Of a DNA stretch of 64,000 nt, positions 31,971 to 41,165 are shown piece by piece. The position numbers and the translations under genes are program-made. The notes beneath the pieces were generated by a model that did not search any database, was not told the DNA's origin, and was given only the letters and a program-made list of their open reading frames with translations. The stretch's first letter is position 1. Each line of letters begins with the position of its first letter. Source of the DNA: JAPPLB01 sp965208945 (GTDB lineage: Bacteria; Acidobacteriota; Terriglobia; Bryobacterales; UBA6623); contig OZ242366.1 in NCBI GenBank assembly GCA_965208945.1, positions 1,922,001-1,986,000 of the forward strand, in the 5' to 3' direction.

Positions 31971-32527
31971 AGGCAAGGATTTGGGGTTCAGCTCGCACCA
32001 TCTCCAGTCCTCGGTGCGGAGCATCTTCGAGTGATCGCCTGCGTGGCCCGATCACCGGAGCTCAACCGCCAGTGTCTCAAGCGCTCGTTGCAGCCAAGGT
32101 GCTTGGCCAGACCGGCGTCCACGTCATGAGTAAAGGCGCATTGGTCTGGTCCGCACGGTCTGATCGGATTCACCTCAGTCGTATCATCAAGGCCGGTTGT
32201 CTCACACTGACGGTCATCCACAAACACGAATATCAAGTTTCCTGTCGCGTTGTTACCATTGTGTGGCGGAACATGCCGGATCGTGTTGGACTAAGTGTCG
32301 AGAGTGGAGGTCGACAGATAGAAAATGCACGGCTGGTATCTCTATTGAGAAAAACTATGAGTAACAGTATCCTGTTGCAGTGGTGATGCAGTGAGTGGAC
32401 AAGCCCGCCCTGCTCAAGTGGCTGTTCAAACCCGGCGCTTGGTATTCCGTCTCCGGCAGAGTTGATGACTAGCGTTGGCGCTGCCAAGATCTTCGCCTAT
32501 CGTTTCAGTAGAGTCACTGGGAACGAC
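31971..32527. other. Intergenic region, no gene recognised
   Basis: About 560 bases. Short open frames exist (for example 31988-32236 on the minus strand and 32072-32386 on the plus strand) but neither has a family signature I recognise. It could be a decayed mobile gene; I cannot support that. Confidence 0.4.
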
Positions 32528-34804
32528 ATGTCAGCCCCGGCCGCTGTTGAGTCATATAAGACCTTTGTCAAACTATTGAGTCAGAACTACTCCCGCTATC
32601 TGCTTGCTGTTTTTCTTGCTTGCTCGATGGCCGGAGCGGACGGCGAGTGGAGGCGTCCATTTACTCCAGACGAGCACACCGTCGTGCTCTACCATTTCGA
32701 TGAGGGTGGCGGGAACGTCACGCACGATGCTCTCGGCGACCCGGAACTGACTCTTCGGGCAAAACGGGGGCTATGGGGCGAGCGTGCGGGCTTTGGATCG
32801 ACTGCGCGCTTTGAACGCCATGCGGACGACGGAAATGTCCTAGTGGGGCCGGTCGACAACGACAAGCTCCACCTGCGTAGCTGCACCAGGGAATGGACGA
32901 TCGAGGCCTGGGTACGCTACACAGGTCCCGTCGGAGAGGACGGCGGGGACACCTACGCCAACATCGCCGGTACAGATGATGAAGGATTCAGCCTGCCGAT
33001 CGGCTTTCGGGGCGGCTGGAATTTTGCCCTCTGGAATCGGCCTACCTTGCCAATAGGGACTACCCCCGTCGCGCGTTTCATTGGCTCTCTGCGCAGGAAA
33101 GACCCCAACCATGACACCAGCGGCTTGCTCTTTCCTCATCAACGAGGCGGGGGGTATACCGGCTCCCAACCCGCGCACATCACCGATCAGCAATGGCACC
33201 ACGTGGCTTGGCAGTTTCGCTACCGGGACCAGACACATTTCTTCTATCTCGACGGACAGGTCGTTCGAAAGGTCCAGCTTCCATTTCCCGGGGACCAGCA
33301 AGGGAAAGTCATCAACGACGCCACAGGCGTCGTCGTTCCTTTTGTGGTGGGCGGCTTCATCCATTCCCAAGATCCTCCCTTTTATCTGGAGTTCGGCAAC
33401 TTCGAAGGCGAGATTGATGAGTTGCGCATCTCGAGCATCATGCGATATCCCGTCTCGCATGAACTGGCCATTGTGAGGGAGACTCCTCCCAGGGCGGGAT
33501 TGAACCTGCCCTATAAGTTTCAACTGGCTACGGACGCGGCCAAGGGCAAAGTGGCCTGGAAGCTGATCGAAGGTGCTTTGCCGCGAGGGTTGACTCTCGA
33601 CCCTATACGTGGTGCGATTCAGGGACACCCACAGGAAATCGTCGAAGACCGTAAGGCGACGATCGAAGCCGCGGATTCTTCGGGTAAATCCGATCAGCAC
33701 ACTTTCGCGATCACCGTGGCTCCCGGAAGGATCGTGACGAAGTCTCTGCCCCCCTCGTTCTCAGGCTCGGCCTATCGAGCGTCTCTGCAAACAGTACACG
33801 CTGCTGAACCCCTGCGGTGGCAGGTCTCAGCGGGCAACCTGCCGGAAGGAATTTCCCTTGATGCTCAGACGGGCATCCTGTCGGGAGTGCCTTTGAGACA
33901 AGAATGGGCGAAATTTGCTGTTCAACTTACTGATTCGAATGGGCTGCAACTGCGGCAGGCCCTGGTGCTCAAGGTGCTGCCAAAGAAGCTCCGGAAGATC
34001 AAGCCCGATGAGAACACGGTTGTCCTCTATGACTGGCAGGGCCCGAACGGCCGGTTCATCAAAGACCTCATGGGCGATGAAGAGCTGACCCTGACTTGGA
34101 CCAATATGGGTGGCGATCGCCGAATATCGTGGCCGGGCCGCGAAGGCCGCTTTCCGCAGTTTGTCGGGCATGGAGAGCATGGCTTCGTCATAACAGGGAA
34201 AGGCAACCCGAAGCTCGACTTGAAGACCTGCACTGAGGCCTGGACGGTCGAGGCCTGGGTGCGGCGCGGGGGACCGTTTCGGGCGTTCGGCGATCGACTA
34301 CGGGAACATAATCAGCCGTTCGACTACGGTCACATCATGGGTTCATATGACAACACGGAACGCGGCGTGTGGGAACTCTATTTGTCCGACGGCGACTCGC
34401 CTGACGGAAGCATGGCTGTGGGGGTTCACTTCCTGGGTGCCGAACCGGATCAGGCGTTGATGGATCTGCATCCGTGGAAGCGTCCCGAGGGCGTCGTCGG
34501 TGAACTGACCGATGCCGGGATTTCGGATATCGAGTGGCATCATGTGGCGTGGCAATATAACTACGCCGATGACTTGCACCAACTGTTCTTGGATGGCAGA
34601 CTCATCTGGCGGATGAAGAGCCCGGACGGACGGGGATTGGTCAACAACCGTCAGCACGACGCCCAGTTCAGTATCACCACGCGTTTGGATGGTTATGCCA
34701 AATACGGCGGAGGCTTCAACTATCTGGGCTTTGGGAACTTCTTTGGACAAATCGGTGAAATCCGGATTTCTGATGTCCTGCGGTACGGAAGTACGCCCAA
34801 ATGA
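32528..34804 (+). CDS. Exported LamG - Ig - Ig - LamG protein
   Basis: About 758 residues from ATG 32528; an in-frame ATG at 32462 would add 22. A hydrophobic export segment (YLLAVFLACSMAGADG) is preceded by a long N-terminal region. The mature protein is symmetrical. The first LamG/concanavalin-A-like domain (about 65-320) has HTVVLYHFDEGGG, EWTIEAWVRYTG and QQWHHVAWQFRYRDQTHFFYLDGQ. Two He_PIG-type Ig modules follow (LPYKFQLATDAAKGKVAWKLIEGALPRGLTLD, and AYRASLQTVHAAEPLRWQVSAGNLPEGISLDAQTGILSGVP). The second LamG (about 515-755) repeats ENTVVLYDWQG, AWTVEAWVRRGG and IEWHHVAWQYNYADDLHQLFLDGR. Such proteins bind carbohydrate or matrix at the cell surface; catalysis is not evident. Confidence 0.75.
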   Translation: MSAPAAVESYKTFVKLLSQNYSRYLLAVFLACSMAGADGEWRRPFTPDEHTVVLYHFDEGGGNVTHDALGDPELTLRAKRGLWGERAGFGSTARFERHADDGNVLVGPVDNDKLHLRSCTREWTIEAWVRYTGPVGEDGGDTYANIAGTDDEGFSLPIGFRGGWNFALWNRPTLPIGTTPVARFIGSLRRKDPNHDTSGLLFPHQRGGGYTGSQPAHITDQQWHHVAWQFRYRDQTHFFYLDGQVVRKVQLPFPGDQQGKVINDATGVVVPFVVGGFIHSQDPPFYLEFGNFEGEIDELRISSIMRYPVSHELAIVRETPPRAGLNLPYKFQLATDAAKGKVAWKLIEGALPRGLTLDPIRGAIQGHPQEIVEDRKATIEAADSSGKSDQHTFAITVAPGRIVTKSLPPSFSGSAYRASLQTVHAAEPLRWQVSAGNLPEGISLDAQTGILSGVPLRQEWAKFAVQLTDSNGLQLRQALVLKVLPKKLRKIKPDENTVVLYDWQGPNGRFIKDLMGDEELTLTWTNMGGDRRISWPGREGRFPQFVGHGEHGFVITGKGNPKLDLKTCTEAWTVEAWVRRGGPFRAFGDRLREHNQPFDYGHIMGSYDNTERGVWELYLSDGDSPDGSMAVGVHFLGAEPDQALMDLHPWKRPEGVVGELTDAGISDIEWHHVAWQYNYADDLHQLFLDGRLIWRMKSPDGRGLVNNRQHDAQFSITTRLDGYAKYGGGFNYLGFGNFFGQIGEIRISDVLRYGSTPK

Positions 34805-35098
34805 GTAGATTGGCTGGTGGTGACTTGTCCTTACCCGCCGACAGAGGAGATCCGGTAACAAGGAATGTCTATTACCAATTCCATTGAGCTGTCACTCCTT
34901 GGAGTTTGCTTGAGATGTTGTAGCGTGCATCCGATTGATTACTGCCCGCTGGGCCAAGCGCAACGAAAGATTTGCGTATACAATGGTTATCTCTACAGAA
35001 CGGCTCCGGGAAATTGCGGCGATCCCGGAGGAGGACACCTATTCTCGGAAGCGACATGACCAAAGGCCCACCGGCCATGTCTTCCTCGGACTGAAACA

Positions 35099-37576
35099 AT
35101 GAAACGGTTACGCCTAGCGGCACGTGTGTTTATCGCGCTTGCGGGAATATTGACCGTTGCGGTCCTGACGACGTCGGCGACTCTTCTCTATAACACCGCC
35201 TCGGCTTTGCGTGACGAGGCGGAAGCTGCAGCAGTGCATCTGGCGGAGTTGCTTTCCGGGAGCTTCGCGGAAATGGGCGAAATCTCGCTTGCCAATGTTG
35301 CGCGCACGTTAGACGCGACGCTCGACGGCCCGATGACAGCGCAGGCGCGCATCGCCGCCCATCTCACGGAAGCTGCTGAAGCCGCCGGGTACAACCCGCC
35401 CCGCATCAACAGGATTCTGGATGAAATCACCCAGGAGACGGTGCTCGACGAGTTCTGGATCACCGACGAGGAGGGCTTTTCCTATCTAACCAACGTGCGG
35501 GACGAGGCTGGCGTTCCGGTGCCCTTCCGTTTCGATCCCGATCCTGCTGTGCAGCCGCAGGCGTCGAAGTTCTACGTTCTACTTGATGCGCCTCTTGACG
35601 GCGACGATTTCATCACGCAACCGGCGCAGGTGCGGGAGATCGACCAGGAGGTATACAAGTACGTCGGCGTCGGCGGCGTCGACAAGCCGAGGATCGTGCA
35701 GGTCGGTAATGCGCTGGCGTTCGGCGAGCAGGAGATTCTGACCAACGTCTACGCCTCGCAGCGGGCAGATGTCTCGGCAGTCATTGAGGGCATCCTGGGC
35801 CAGCATATGAGGGTGCAAGCCACGATGTTGGATCACTTCGTCTCTGCTGCGGAGGCAGCTTCTTGGACGAAGGACGATGTCGACCTCAGATTGAGGCGTC
35901 TCGTCGATTCCACCGCCATTGGCGAGATTCGCGTTACTGACGCGAGCGGAGTCTACGCCATTTATTCCAGCCTGCCGCAGGGCAACACGGCCACGGTCGA
36001 CCTTCCGCACGCAAAGGATCTCGCTGTTTTGGTGAACGGATCGGAACAGGTCATGGAGCACGCTACAGCGCCGCACGCCTCTGACGGCAGCGCTTACAAG
36101 TACGTCACGGTCGCCAGGAAGAACTCCCCGCGTTTGGTGCAGGTCGGCGTTCCTATCGAAAGCAGTACAGGCAACCTGCTCTATTCCGTGTACCAGAAGG
36201 AGGCGGACATCCTGGTCCGTTCCCGAAATCTTCAGGCGCTCTGGATCGTCAACCTCGAACGTGAGCTGGCGGCGGCCGCGCCTCGCCCAGAGTTGCAAAC
36301 CGGTGACGAAACGGTGGATGTACAACGCATCTTCGAGCAACGCACTGAAGCCTTCATGAAGGATGCGATGGACCAGCAGCACGTGGTCAGCGCGGCGAGT
36401 TTGAGTCTCTTGATGCCCGAAGATCGCGGTATCTGGGTTGCCTCACCGATCGTCAACGACGGCGGGATCCTGATCGGCGGTCTCGGCATCGCTGTCAGCC
36501 TGGACGAAATTGCGCTGAAGGTGCAAGGCGAGGCGCGGAACACTGCCCTCATCGCATTCCTGCTGCTCGGTCTCACCGCCGTTGCCGCGCTCTTCGGCAC
36601 GCGATTGCTGACACACCCCATAGAGATCATCGCTGATGCCGCCCGGCAGGTGGAGTCGGGAGAGCAACCGGACCGCGGAGCCATGGATGTGGTGAGCCGC
36701 AGATCGGACGAGATCGGCAGCTTGGCGCGTGTCTTCTCGGACATGACGGTTCAGGTTTTCAATCGCGAGGAACAGCTCGAGACATTGGTGTCGGAACGAA
36801 CTAAGGAGTTGCAAACGAGCAACCAGCACCTGCGTCTCGCACAGGAAGCGATCGATCAGGATCTGAAGATGGCAAAGGTCGTGCAGGCTGCGCTGGTGCG
36901 GGAAGGGAGCGCCGACCTGGGGACGTTCTCGGCCTACGCGAGGATGACTCCGGCGCAGCAGGTCGGCGGCGATTTCGTCGATATCGCGGAGCCGTCGGAC
37001 GGGATGTTGTTCCTGGCGGTTGGCGATGTCTCTGGCAAGGGCGTCGCCGCTGCGCTCTTCATGGCGGCGTCCCAGGCGGCGGTCAAGTCTGCGTCCGCCG
37101 AGCACTTTGCGATTGACACTATCGCTGAAGAGGCGAACAGCCGGCTGTGCAGCCAGAATCCGATGGGCCTGTTCGTCACCTGCGTGCTCGCCAGGGTCAA
37201 CCTCGATAACGGTGTGGTGGACTACGTCTGTGCAGGACACGAGCCGGCGTATCTGATTAGTCCCGACGACTCCAGGCGGCCACTCCCGATGACCGGCGGA
37301 CTGGCGATGGGCCTGATGGAAGACTTCGGTTATGCGAGCAGGAGTGAGACCCTTCAGCCGGGAGAAACCCTGTTTCTGTATACTGATGGACTGACCGATG
37401 CGACAAACCGCAAAGGGGAGTTGTTCGGCAAGGAGCGGCTGGAGGGGACCCTGAATGGTTCCGCCGGGCGATCACCTGAGGATATCGTGAACCACGTCTG
37501 GTCAGAGATCGGGGACTTCTCGGCTGGCACTGCGGCTGCGGACGACATGACCTGTCTCGTGCTTCACCGCCGATGA
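35099..37576 (+). CDS. Membrane-bound SpoIIE/RsbU-type PP2C phosphatase with sensor and HAMP domains
   Basis: 825 residues. Domain order: transmembrane helix (about 10-32), a large periplasmic sensor (about 35-475) that seems to contain two similar Cache-like units (VLDEFWITDEEGFSYLTN / VYKYVGVGGVDKPRIVQVG, and IGEIRVTDASGVYAIYSS / AYKYVTVARKNSPRLVQVG), a second transmembrane helix (TALIAFLLLGLTAVAALFG), a HAMP domain, a short coiled coil (LETLVSERTKELQTSNQHL), then a PP2C SpoIIE domain. The latter has QVGGDFVDI, LFLAVGDVSGKGVAAALFMA, GLFVTCVLARV, LFLYTDGLTDATN and AADDMTCLVL, with the metal-binding aspartates present. It should dephosphorylate the STAS antagonist encoded two genes downstream in response to a periplasmic ligand. 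Confidence 0.88.
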   Translation: MKRLRLAARVFIALAGILTVAVLTTSATLLYNTASALRDEAEAAAVHLAELLSGSFAEMGEISLANVARTLDATLDGPMTAQARIAAHLTEAAEAAGYNPPRINRILDEITQETVLDEFWITDEEGFSYLTNVRDEAGVPVPFRFDPDPAVQPQASKFYVLLDAPLDGDDFITQPAQVREIDQEVYKYVGVGGVDKPRIVQVGNALAFGEQEILTNVYASQRADVSAVIEGILGQHMRVQATMLDHFVSAAEAASWTKDDVDLRLRRLVDSTAIGEIRVTDASGVYAIYSSLPQGNTATVDLPHAKDLAVLVNGSEQVMEHATAPHASDGSAYKYVTVARKNSPRLVQVGVPIESSTGNLLYSVYQKEADILVRSRNLQALWIVNLERELAAAAPRPELQTGDETVDVQRIFEQRTEAFMKDAMDQQHVVSAASLSLLMPEDRGIWVASPIVNDGGILIGGLGIAVSLDEIALKVQGEARNTALIAFLLLGLTAVAALFGTRLLTHPIEIIADAARQVESGEQPDRGAMDVVSRRSDEIGSLARVFSDMTVQVFNREEQLETLVSERTKELQTSNQHLRLAQEAIDQDLKMAKVVQAALVREGSADLGTFSAYARMTPAQQVGGDFVDIAEPSDGMLFLAVGDVSGKGVAAALFMAASQAAVKSASAEHFAIDTIAEEANSRLCSQNPMGLFVTCVLARVNLDNGVVDYVCAGHEPAYLISPDDSRRPLPMTGGLAMGLMEDFGYASRSETLQPGETLFLYTDGLTDATNRKGELFGKERLEGTLNGSAGRSPEDIVNHVWSEIGDFSAGTAAADDMTCLVLHRR

Positions 37577-37670
37577 GATTGCGAGGGCTGAGGAGGCTAC
37601 GTCACGGTGTGGGCTCCTCCGAATGCTATTGAAAGGAATCGGTTCGTAGCCGCCAAAGAACATCGTACTC

Positions 37671-38102
37671 ATGCCCGAGGATTTGCACGTCACACTATCG
37701 CCCCGGCTGTCTAAGCTGCATGATCTGTCGGCCATGGTGGAAGAGTTCGGGGACGAGAACGGGTTGCCTGTACCGAAAGTCTTTGTTATCAACTTGGCGC
37801 TGGATGAGCTCATCACCAACGCAGTGACCCACGGCAGCTTCGAGAACGCGTCCGATCCCAAGATTGAGGTTCGCCTGAGAGTCGATCATGATATCTTGAT
37901 CTTGACAATAGAGGACAACGGGTCTATGTTCGATCCGACGATCGACACGGAACCGGACACCGAGTCTTCATTGGAGAGACGCGAGGTGGGCGGCTTGGGG
38001 CTGCACTTGGTCAAGACCTTCGCCGACCGCGTTTCATACGAATTCGTGAGAGGCAAGAACCGTTTGACGTTGGAGCACGATCTCAAGCCGGCATCGGGAT
38101 AA
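37671..38102 (+). CDS. RsbW/SpoIIAB-like serine kinase (HATPase_c_2)
   Basis: 143 residues. GHKL-type ATP-binding features: the N-box region INLALDELITNAVTHGS, the G1 box LTIEDNGSMFDP, and G2 ERREVGGLGLHLVKTFADRVSYEF with the lid sequence GGLGLHL. The remainder (KNRLTLEHDL) completes the fold. As in RsbW/RsbT-like switch proteins it should phosphorylate its STAS partner and sequester a target. It lies 94 bases after the phosphatase gene and 41 bases before the STAS gene. No sigma-B-like gene is adjacent, so the target is elsewhere or is not a sigma factor. Confidence 0.85.
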   Translation: MPEDLHVTLSPRLSKLHDLSAMVEEFGDENGLPVPKVFVINLALDELITNAVTHGSFENASDPKIEVRLRVDHDILILTIEDNGSMFDPTIDTEPDTESSLERREVGGLGLHLVKTFADRVSYEFVRGKNRLTLEHDLKPASG

Positions 38103-38143
38103 CCGAGACGAAATCGAGTCCGACCCGAGGAAGAGGTATATCG

Positions 38144-38482
38144 ATGAATATTGAAGTCGCGGAAGAACGAGACAACGGGGTTCTGGTGCTGCTGCCTGTC
38201 GGACGTCTCGACAGTGCGAACGCGCGCACGTTCGAATCGATCATCATGGATCACATCGGGAATGGTGAACAACACCTGATCGTCGATTTCAGCCGACTGG
38301 CCTTCATCAGCAGTTCCGGCATGCGGGTGCTTCTCATCGCTGCGAAGAGACTCAACGCGAGCAAGGGGAAGCTGGTCCTGTGCGAGATGCAGGACCACAT
38401 CCATGAAGTCTTCCACATCAGTGGCTTCGATCAGATCATCCCGATCCTTGACTCACGTCAGTCCGCCACGGCCGTGTTCTGA
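38144..38482 (+). CDS. STAS-domain anti-sigma-factor antagonist (RsbV-like)
   Basis: 112 residues. The STAS fold is complete: VLVLLPVGRLDSANARTFESII, HLIVDFSRLAFISSSGMRVLLIAAKRL, and GKLVLCEMQDHIHEVFHISGFDQIIPIL. The phosphorylation site is the first or second serine in FISSSGMRVL, at the usual position. A GAAGAGG ribosome binding site precedes ATG 38144. It is the predicted substrate of both the kinase and the phosphatase encoded upstream, completing a partner-switching module of three genes in a row. Confidence 0.88.
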   Translation: MNIEVAEERDNGVLVLLPVGRLDSANARTFESIIMDHIGNGEQHLIVDFSRLAFISSSGMRVLLIAAKRLNASKGKLVLCEMQDHIHEVFHISGFDQIIPILDSRQSATAVF

Positions 38483-38505
38483 TCTTCTGACCAACCCCCG
38501 ATGCG

Positions 38506-39912
38506 TCACTCTGCGGCGTCGGGATCGTCGTCTGGCTCCGGCATGAGCACGAACTCCGGATACGCCTCGATCCCGAGATCCGCGACATCCTGACCAAGCT
38601 GCTCGACTCGCTGCGACACCCGGGCGCCGACCGTCATTTCCAGCCCCTTCCACAGCAGAAATGAGGTTCCGAACGCAAAAACCCCGATGGCGGCCACGCC
38701 AAGCAGTTGAACGCCGATATTGGCGCCGGCAGCGATGCACGTGGCGAGAGTGCCCCACGCCCCTGCGAACAGGTGGGCGGGCACCGCGCCTACCACGTCG
38801 TCCACTCTGACCTTCTCCAGCAGTTTCATGCTGGCGGTGCAAATGACGGCGCCGATGGCTCCGATGATGATCGCCCAATGGTGCTCGACGATATCGGGAC
38901 CGGCGGTAATCGAGACGAGTCCCGCAATGGCGCCGTTCAGCCCGGCAAGCAGGTCGAGTCGCCCGAGAATCGGCCTCGACACGGCGATGGCCGCGATGAC
39001 TCCGGCCGCACCCGCCAAGTTCGTGTTTACCAGCACGTGGCTCATCGCCACCACGTCAGCTGCCGTTCCCAGCGCAAGCTGCGACCCGCCGTTGAAGCCG
39101 AACCAGCCGAACCACAGGATGAAGACACCCAGTGTCACCACCGGGATGCTGGATGGGGGCGTCGGCCGGACAGTCCCGTCGCTCTTGAACTTGCCCCGCC
39201 TCGGTCCGATGATCAGTGCTCCCGCGAGCGCAGCCCAGCCCCCAGTGCCGTGCACGATGCTCGACCCGGCGAAATCCTGGAACCCGAGTTCGTTCAGCCA
39301 ACCACCACCCCACGTCCAGGAGCCGACGATCGGGTAGATGAACGCCGTCAGCACCAACGTGAAGAGGAAGAAGGTCCACAGCTTGACCCGCTCGGCCAGC
39401 GCACCGGAGACAATGGAGGCGGCGGTCGCCACAAAGACCATCTGGAAAAACCAGTCGGACATCACGGAGTAGCCGTTCTCGATCACGGCCGCCTGTGCCT
39501 CCTGCTGACCGCCCAGCAGCGCGATCTCGTCGGCCGACGGACCGTAGAGGAACGTGAATGAACCGATCCATCCCTGGACATCGCTGTACATCAGGTTGTA
39601 CCCGATGACGTAATAAGCGATCCCCGCGATCGAATAAAGACCAATGTTCTTCAGACAGATGACGGAAGCGTTCTTGGTGCGTACCGAACCGGACTCGAGC
39701 ATGGTGAATCCTGCGGCCATCCACATCACCAGCCCGCCCCAGAGAAGGAAGGATAACGTGTTGAAGACGAACTGTGTTTCGTCGCTCGCCGCCTGTGCGC
39801 TGGCCGGGGCGCACAGCAGCAGCACTAGCATCGCGAGCGCAGTGCGCGCTGTGGTGCCACAGCGTGACCTGCGCGCCCGACGACCTCGCGGTCCGTTCCG
39901 AGTATCATTCAT
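38506..39912 (-). CDS. amtB: Ammonium transporter (Amt/MEP/Rh family)
   Basis: 468 residues with a cleavable signal peptide (LAMLVLLLCAPASAQA) and about 11 helices. Family hallmarks: FTMLESGSVRTKN after helix 1, DFAGSSIVHGTGGWAALAGALIIGPRRGKF with the pore histidine in SIVHGTGG, and FILWFGWFGFNGGS; the second pore histidine region is in VPAHLFAGAWGTLA. The C-terminal tail (ARVSQRVEQLGQDVADLGIEAYPEF) is the normal cytoplasmic regulatory tail, extended by PEPDDDPDAAE. No glnK gene is adjacent, which is unusual for bacterial amtB. An AGGAG ribosome binding site is placed about 10 bases before the ATG. It is convergent with the STAS gene. Confidence 0.92.
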   Translation of the reverse strand: MNDTRNGPRGRRARRSRCGTTARTALAMLVLLLCAPASAQAASDETQFVFNTLSFLLWGGLVMWMAAGFTMLESGSVRTKNASVICLKNIGLYSIAGIAYYVIGYNLMYSDVQGWIGSFTFLYGPSADEIALLGGQQEAQAAVIENGYSVMSDWFFQMVFVATAASIVSGALAERVKLWTFFLFTLVLTAFIYPIVGSWTWGGGWLNELGFQDFAGSSIVHGTGGWAALAGALIIGPRRGKFKSDGTVRPTPPSSIPVVTLGVFILWFGWFGFNGGSQLALGTAADVVAMSHVLVNTNLAGAAGVIAAIAVSRPILGRLDLLAGLNGAIAGLVSITAGPDIVEHHWAIIIGAIGAVICTASMKLLEKVRVDDVVGAVPAHLFAGAWGTLATCIAAGANIGVQLLGVAAIGVFAFGTSFLLWKGLEMTVGARVSQRVEQLGQDVADLGIEAYPEFVLMPEPDDDPDAAE

Positions 39913-40003
39913 CTCTTCTTCTCCTCTCGTCCGCAGGCTCTGGTGAGCGAGTCCTGCGTGTCATGATTTTTTCATTGCGGCAAAACATTATGACGCCGTC
40001 GAC

Positions 40004-40294
40004 CTACCGCATGCAGGGCACAGGCGGTCGCGGATGTTCTATAGCATAGCTCGCTTCGGCCATCGACCGCTTGCGGTCTCGACCATCCAGCAGGCAAGGC
40101 GAACCTTTGCTCAGAAAATGGTCTTCGGCGTCGACGCGGCCATCTCCGAATGCGTCGGCCGGCAAGTGATGCTGAGCAGGGATGTACTGTAAGAAATCCG
40201 CTTCGAGTCGTTCGCGTTCGGCGGACGACATGTTTCTGTGTCCGCAGTCGATCGGAATGATTCCCTTGCAGGGCACGTGCGCTTTGCAGCCCAT
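40004..40294 (-). CDS. Possible small cysteine-rich protein
   Basis: 96 residues if it begins at ATG 40294 (MGCKAHVPCKGIIPIDCGHRN). The codons have GC-rich third positions, typical of the window's real genes, and the frame lies directly downstream (11 bases) of the Tsx-like channel gene on the same strand. Residues HLPADAFGDGRVDAEDHFL in the middle contain an EF-hand-like D-G-R-V-D-A-E pattern. Six cysteines, no signal peptide. I do not recognise a family. It could alternatively be non-coding. Confidence 0.4.
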   Translation of the reverse strand: MGCKAHVPCKGIIPIDCGHRNMSSAERERLEADFLQYIPAQHHLPADAFGDGRVDAEDHFLSKGSPCLLDGRDRKRSMAEASYAIEHPRPPVPCMR

Positions 40295-40305
40295 GGGACA
40301 GCAAG

Positions 40306-41100
40306 TCAGATCCGCCAGATCACCAGCAGTTGTAAGACGTTGTCGTGGTGAGCCGCGCCGAGCTTGTTCCGCCAGAACTGGTACTCCGTTCCGACCATCA
40401 GTTGATTCGCCTCTCCAAACAACGCCGCGCCCAGATCCCAGGTGAACTGTGGTTGCACGAGAATCCACCACCGGTTCTGGTTGCCGAATTCGTCCGTTGT
40501 CCCCCCGATGTACTCGGCGTGGCCTGCCACCGCGAATGATTGGCCTCCGATCTTGAAGGGGAGCGCCCAATTGACGTCGACCATGAAACTGTTGCTCGTA
40601 CGGGGAGCCCCGCCCGAGGCGGCGCCGCTGTTGGCGTCGATGAAGGCTGTTATGTCGGTGTTAAGAAACAAGAACCCCGGAACCTTCCAGGACAGCCGCA
40701 CGCCGGGCAGGTATTTGAAGAAGTTGGCGTCTGCATCGAAGTTGATACCGCCGATGAGCGCGACGTCTCGAATCGGCCCCAGCTTGACCTCCTTGCCAGT
40801 CATCTTGCCGAAGCTCAAGGTTGGATACCATTCGCCGTAGAGGTCCTTGTCGTTGAAACCGTCATTTCCGCCATCATCGATGATGTCCATGAAGAAGAAG
40901 CTGTCCCCCAACTTCCAGCCCGTTGCATGCTGGATGGTTAGGATGGATGTATAGTACCTCTCACCTGAGAACGGGTTCGTGAGGTTGCCGCGCTGATATT
41001 GGAAATCGAGCTGTCCAGCCGCTGTAGGCCCCGTGCCCAAAACCAGCCACGCGCCCACTGCGTATCGCAGCAGGCCCCGGACATACCTTCCCGTGGTCAT
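40306..41100 (-). CDS. Outer-membrane Tsx-like nucleoside-channel family protein
   Basis: ATG 41100 with an AAGGGAC ribosome binding site gives 264 residues and a signal peptide (GLLRYAVGAWLVLGTGPTAAG). The mature protein is a predicted 12-strand beta barrel: LDFQYQRG at the start, FFFMDIIDDGGNDG and LYGEWYPTLSFGKMTG match the conserved DxxD / (G)EwxPxlSxxk region of Tsx-like channels, and WILVQPQFTWDLG, LMVGTEYQFWRNKLG and LQLLVIWRI (C-terminal strand, hydrophobic and aromatic) complete it. Family members pass nucleosides or small solutes. It precedes the small cysteine-rich frame and may be co-transcribed with it. Confidence 0.8.
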   Translation of the reverse strand: MTTGRYVRGLLRYAVGAWLVLGTGPTAAGQLDFQYQRGNLTNPFSGERYYTSILTIQHATGWKLGDSFFFMDIIDDGGNDGFNDKDLYGEWYPTLSFGKMTGKEVKLGPIRDVALIGGINFDADANFFKYLPGVRLSWKVPGFLFLNTDITAFIDANSGAASGGAPRTSNSFMVDVNWALPFKIGGQSFAVAGHAEYIGGTTDEFGNQNRWWILVQPQFTWDLGAALFGEANQLMVGTEYQFWRNKLGAAHHDNVLQLLVIWRI

Positions 41101-41165
41101 GGTGTTGTCCCTTTTTCCATTTTTTGTATTGGAGTGGTCATATTCTCCGCGAGTTGGTGACAGGA

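Noticed and set aside
31988..32386. Possible decayed insertion sequence
   Set aside because: No terminal inverted repeats or transposase motif found. Only the composition is suggestive.
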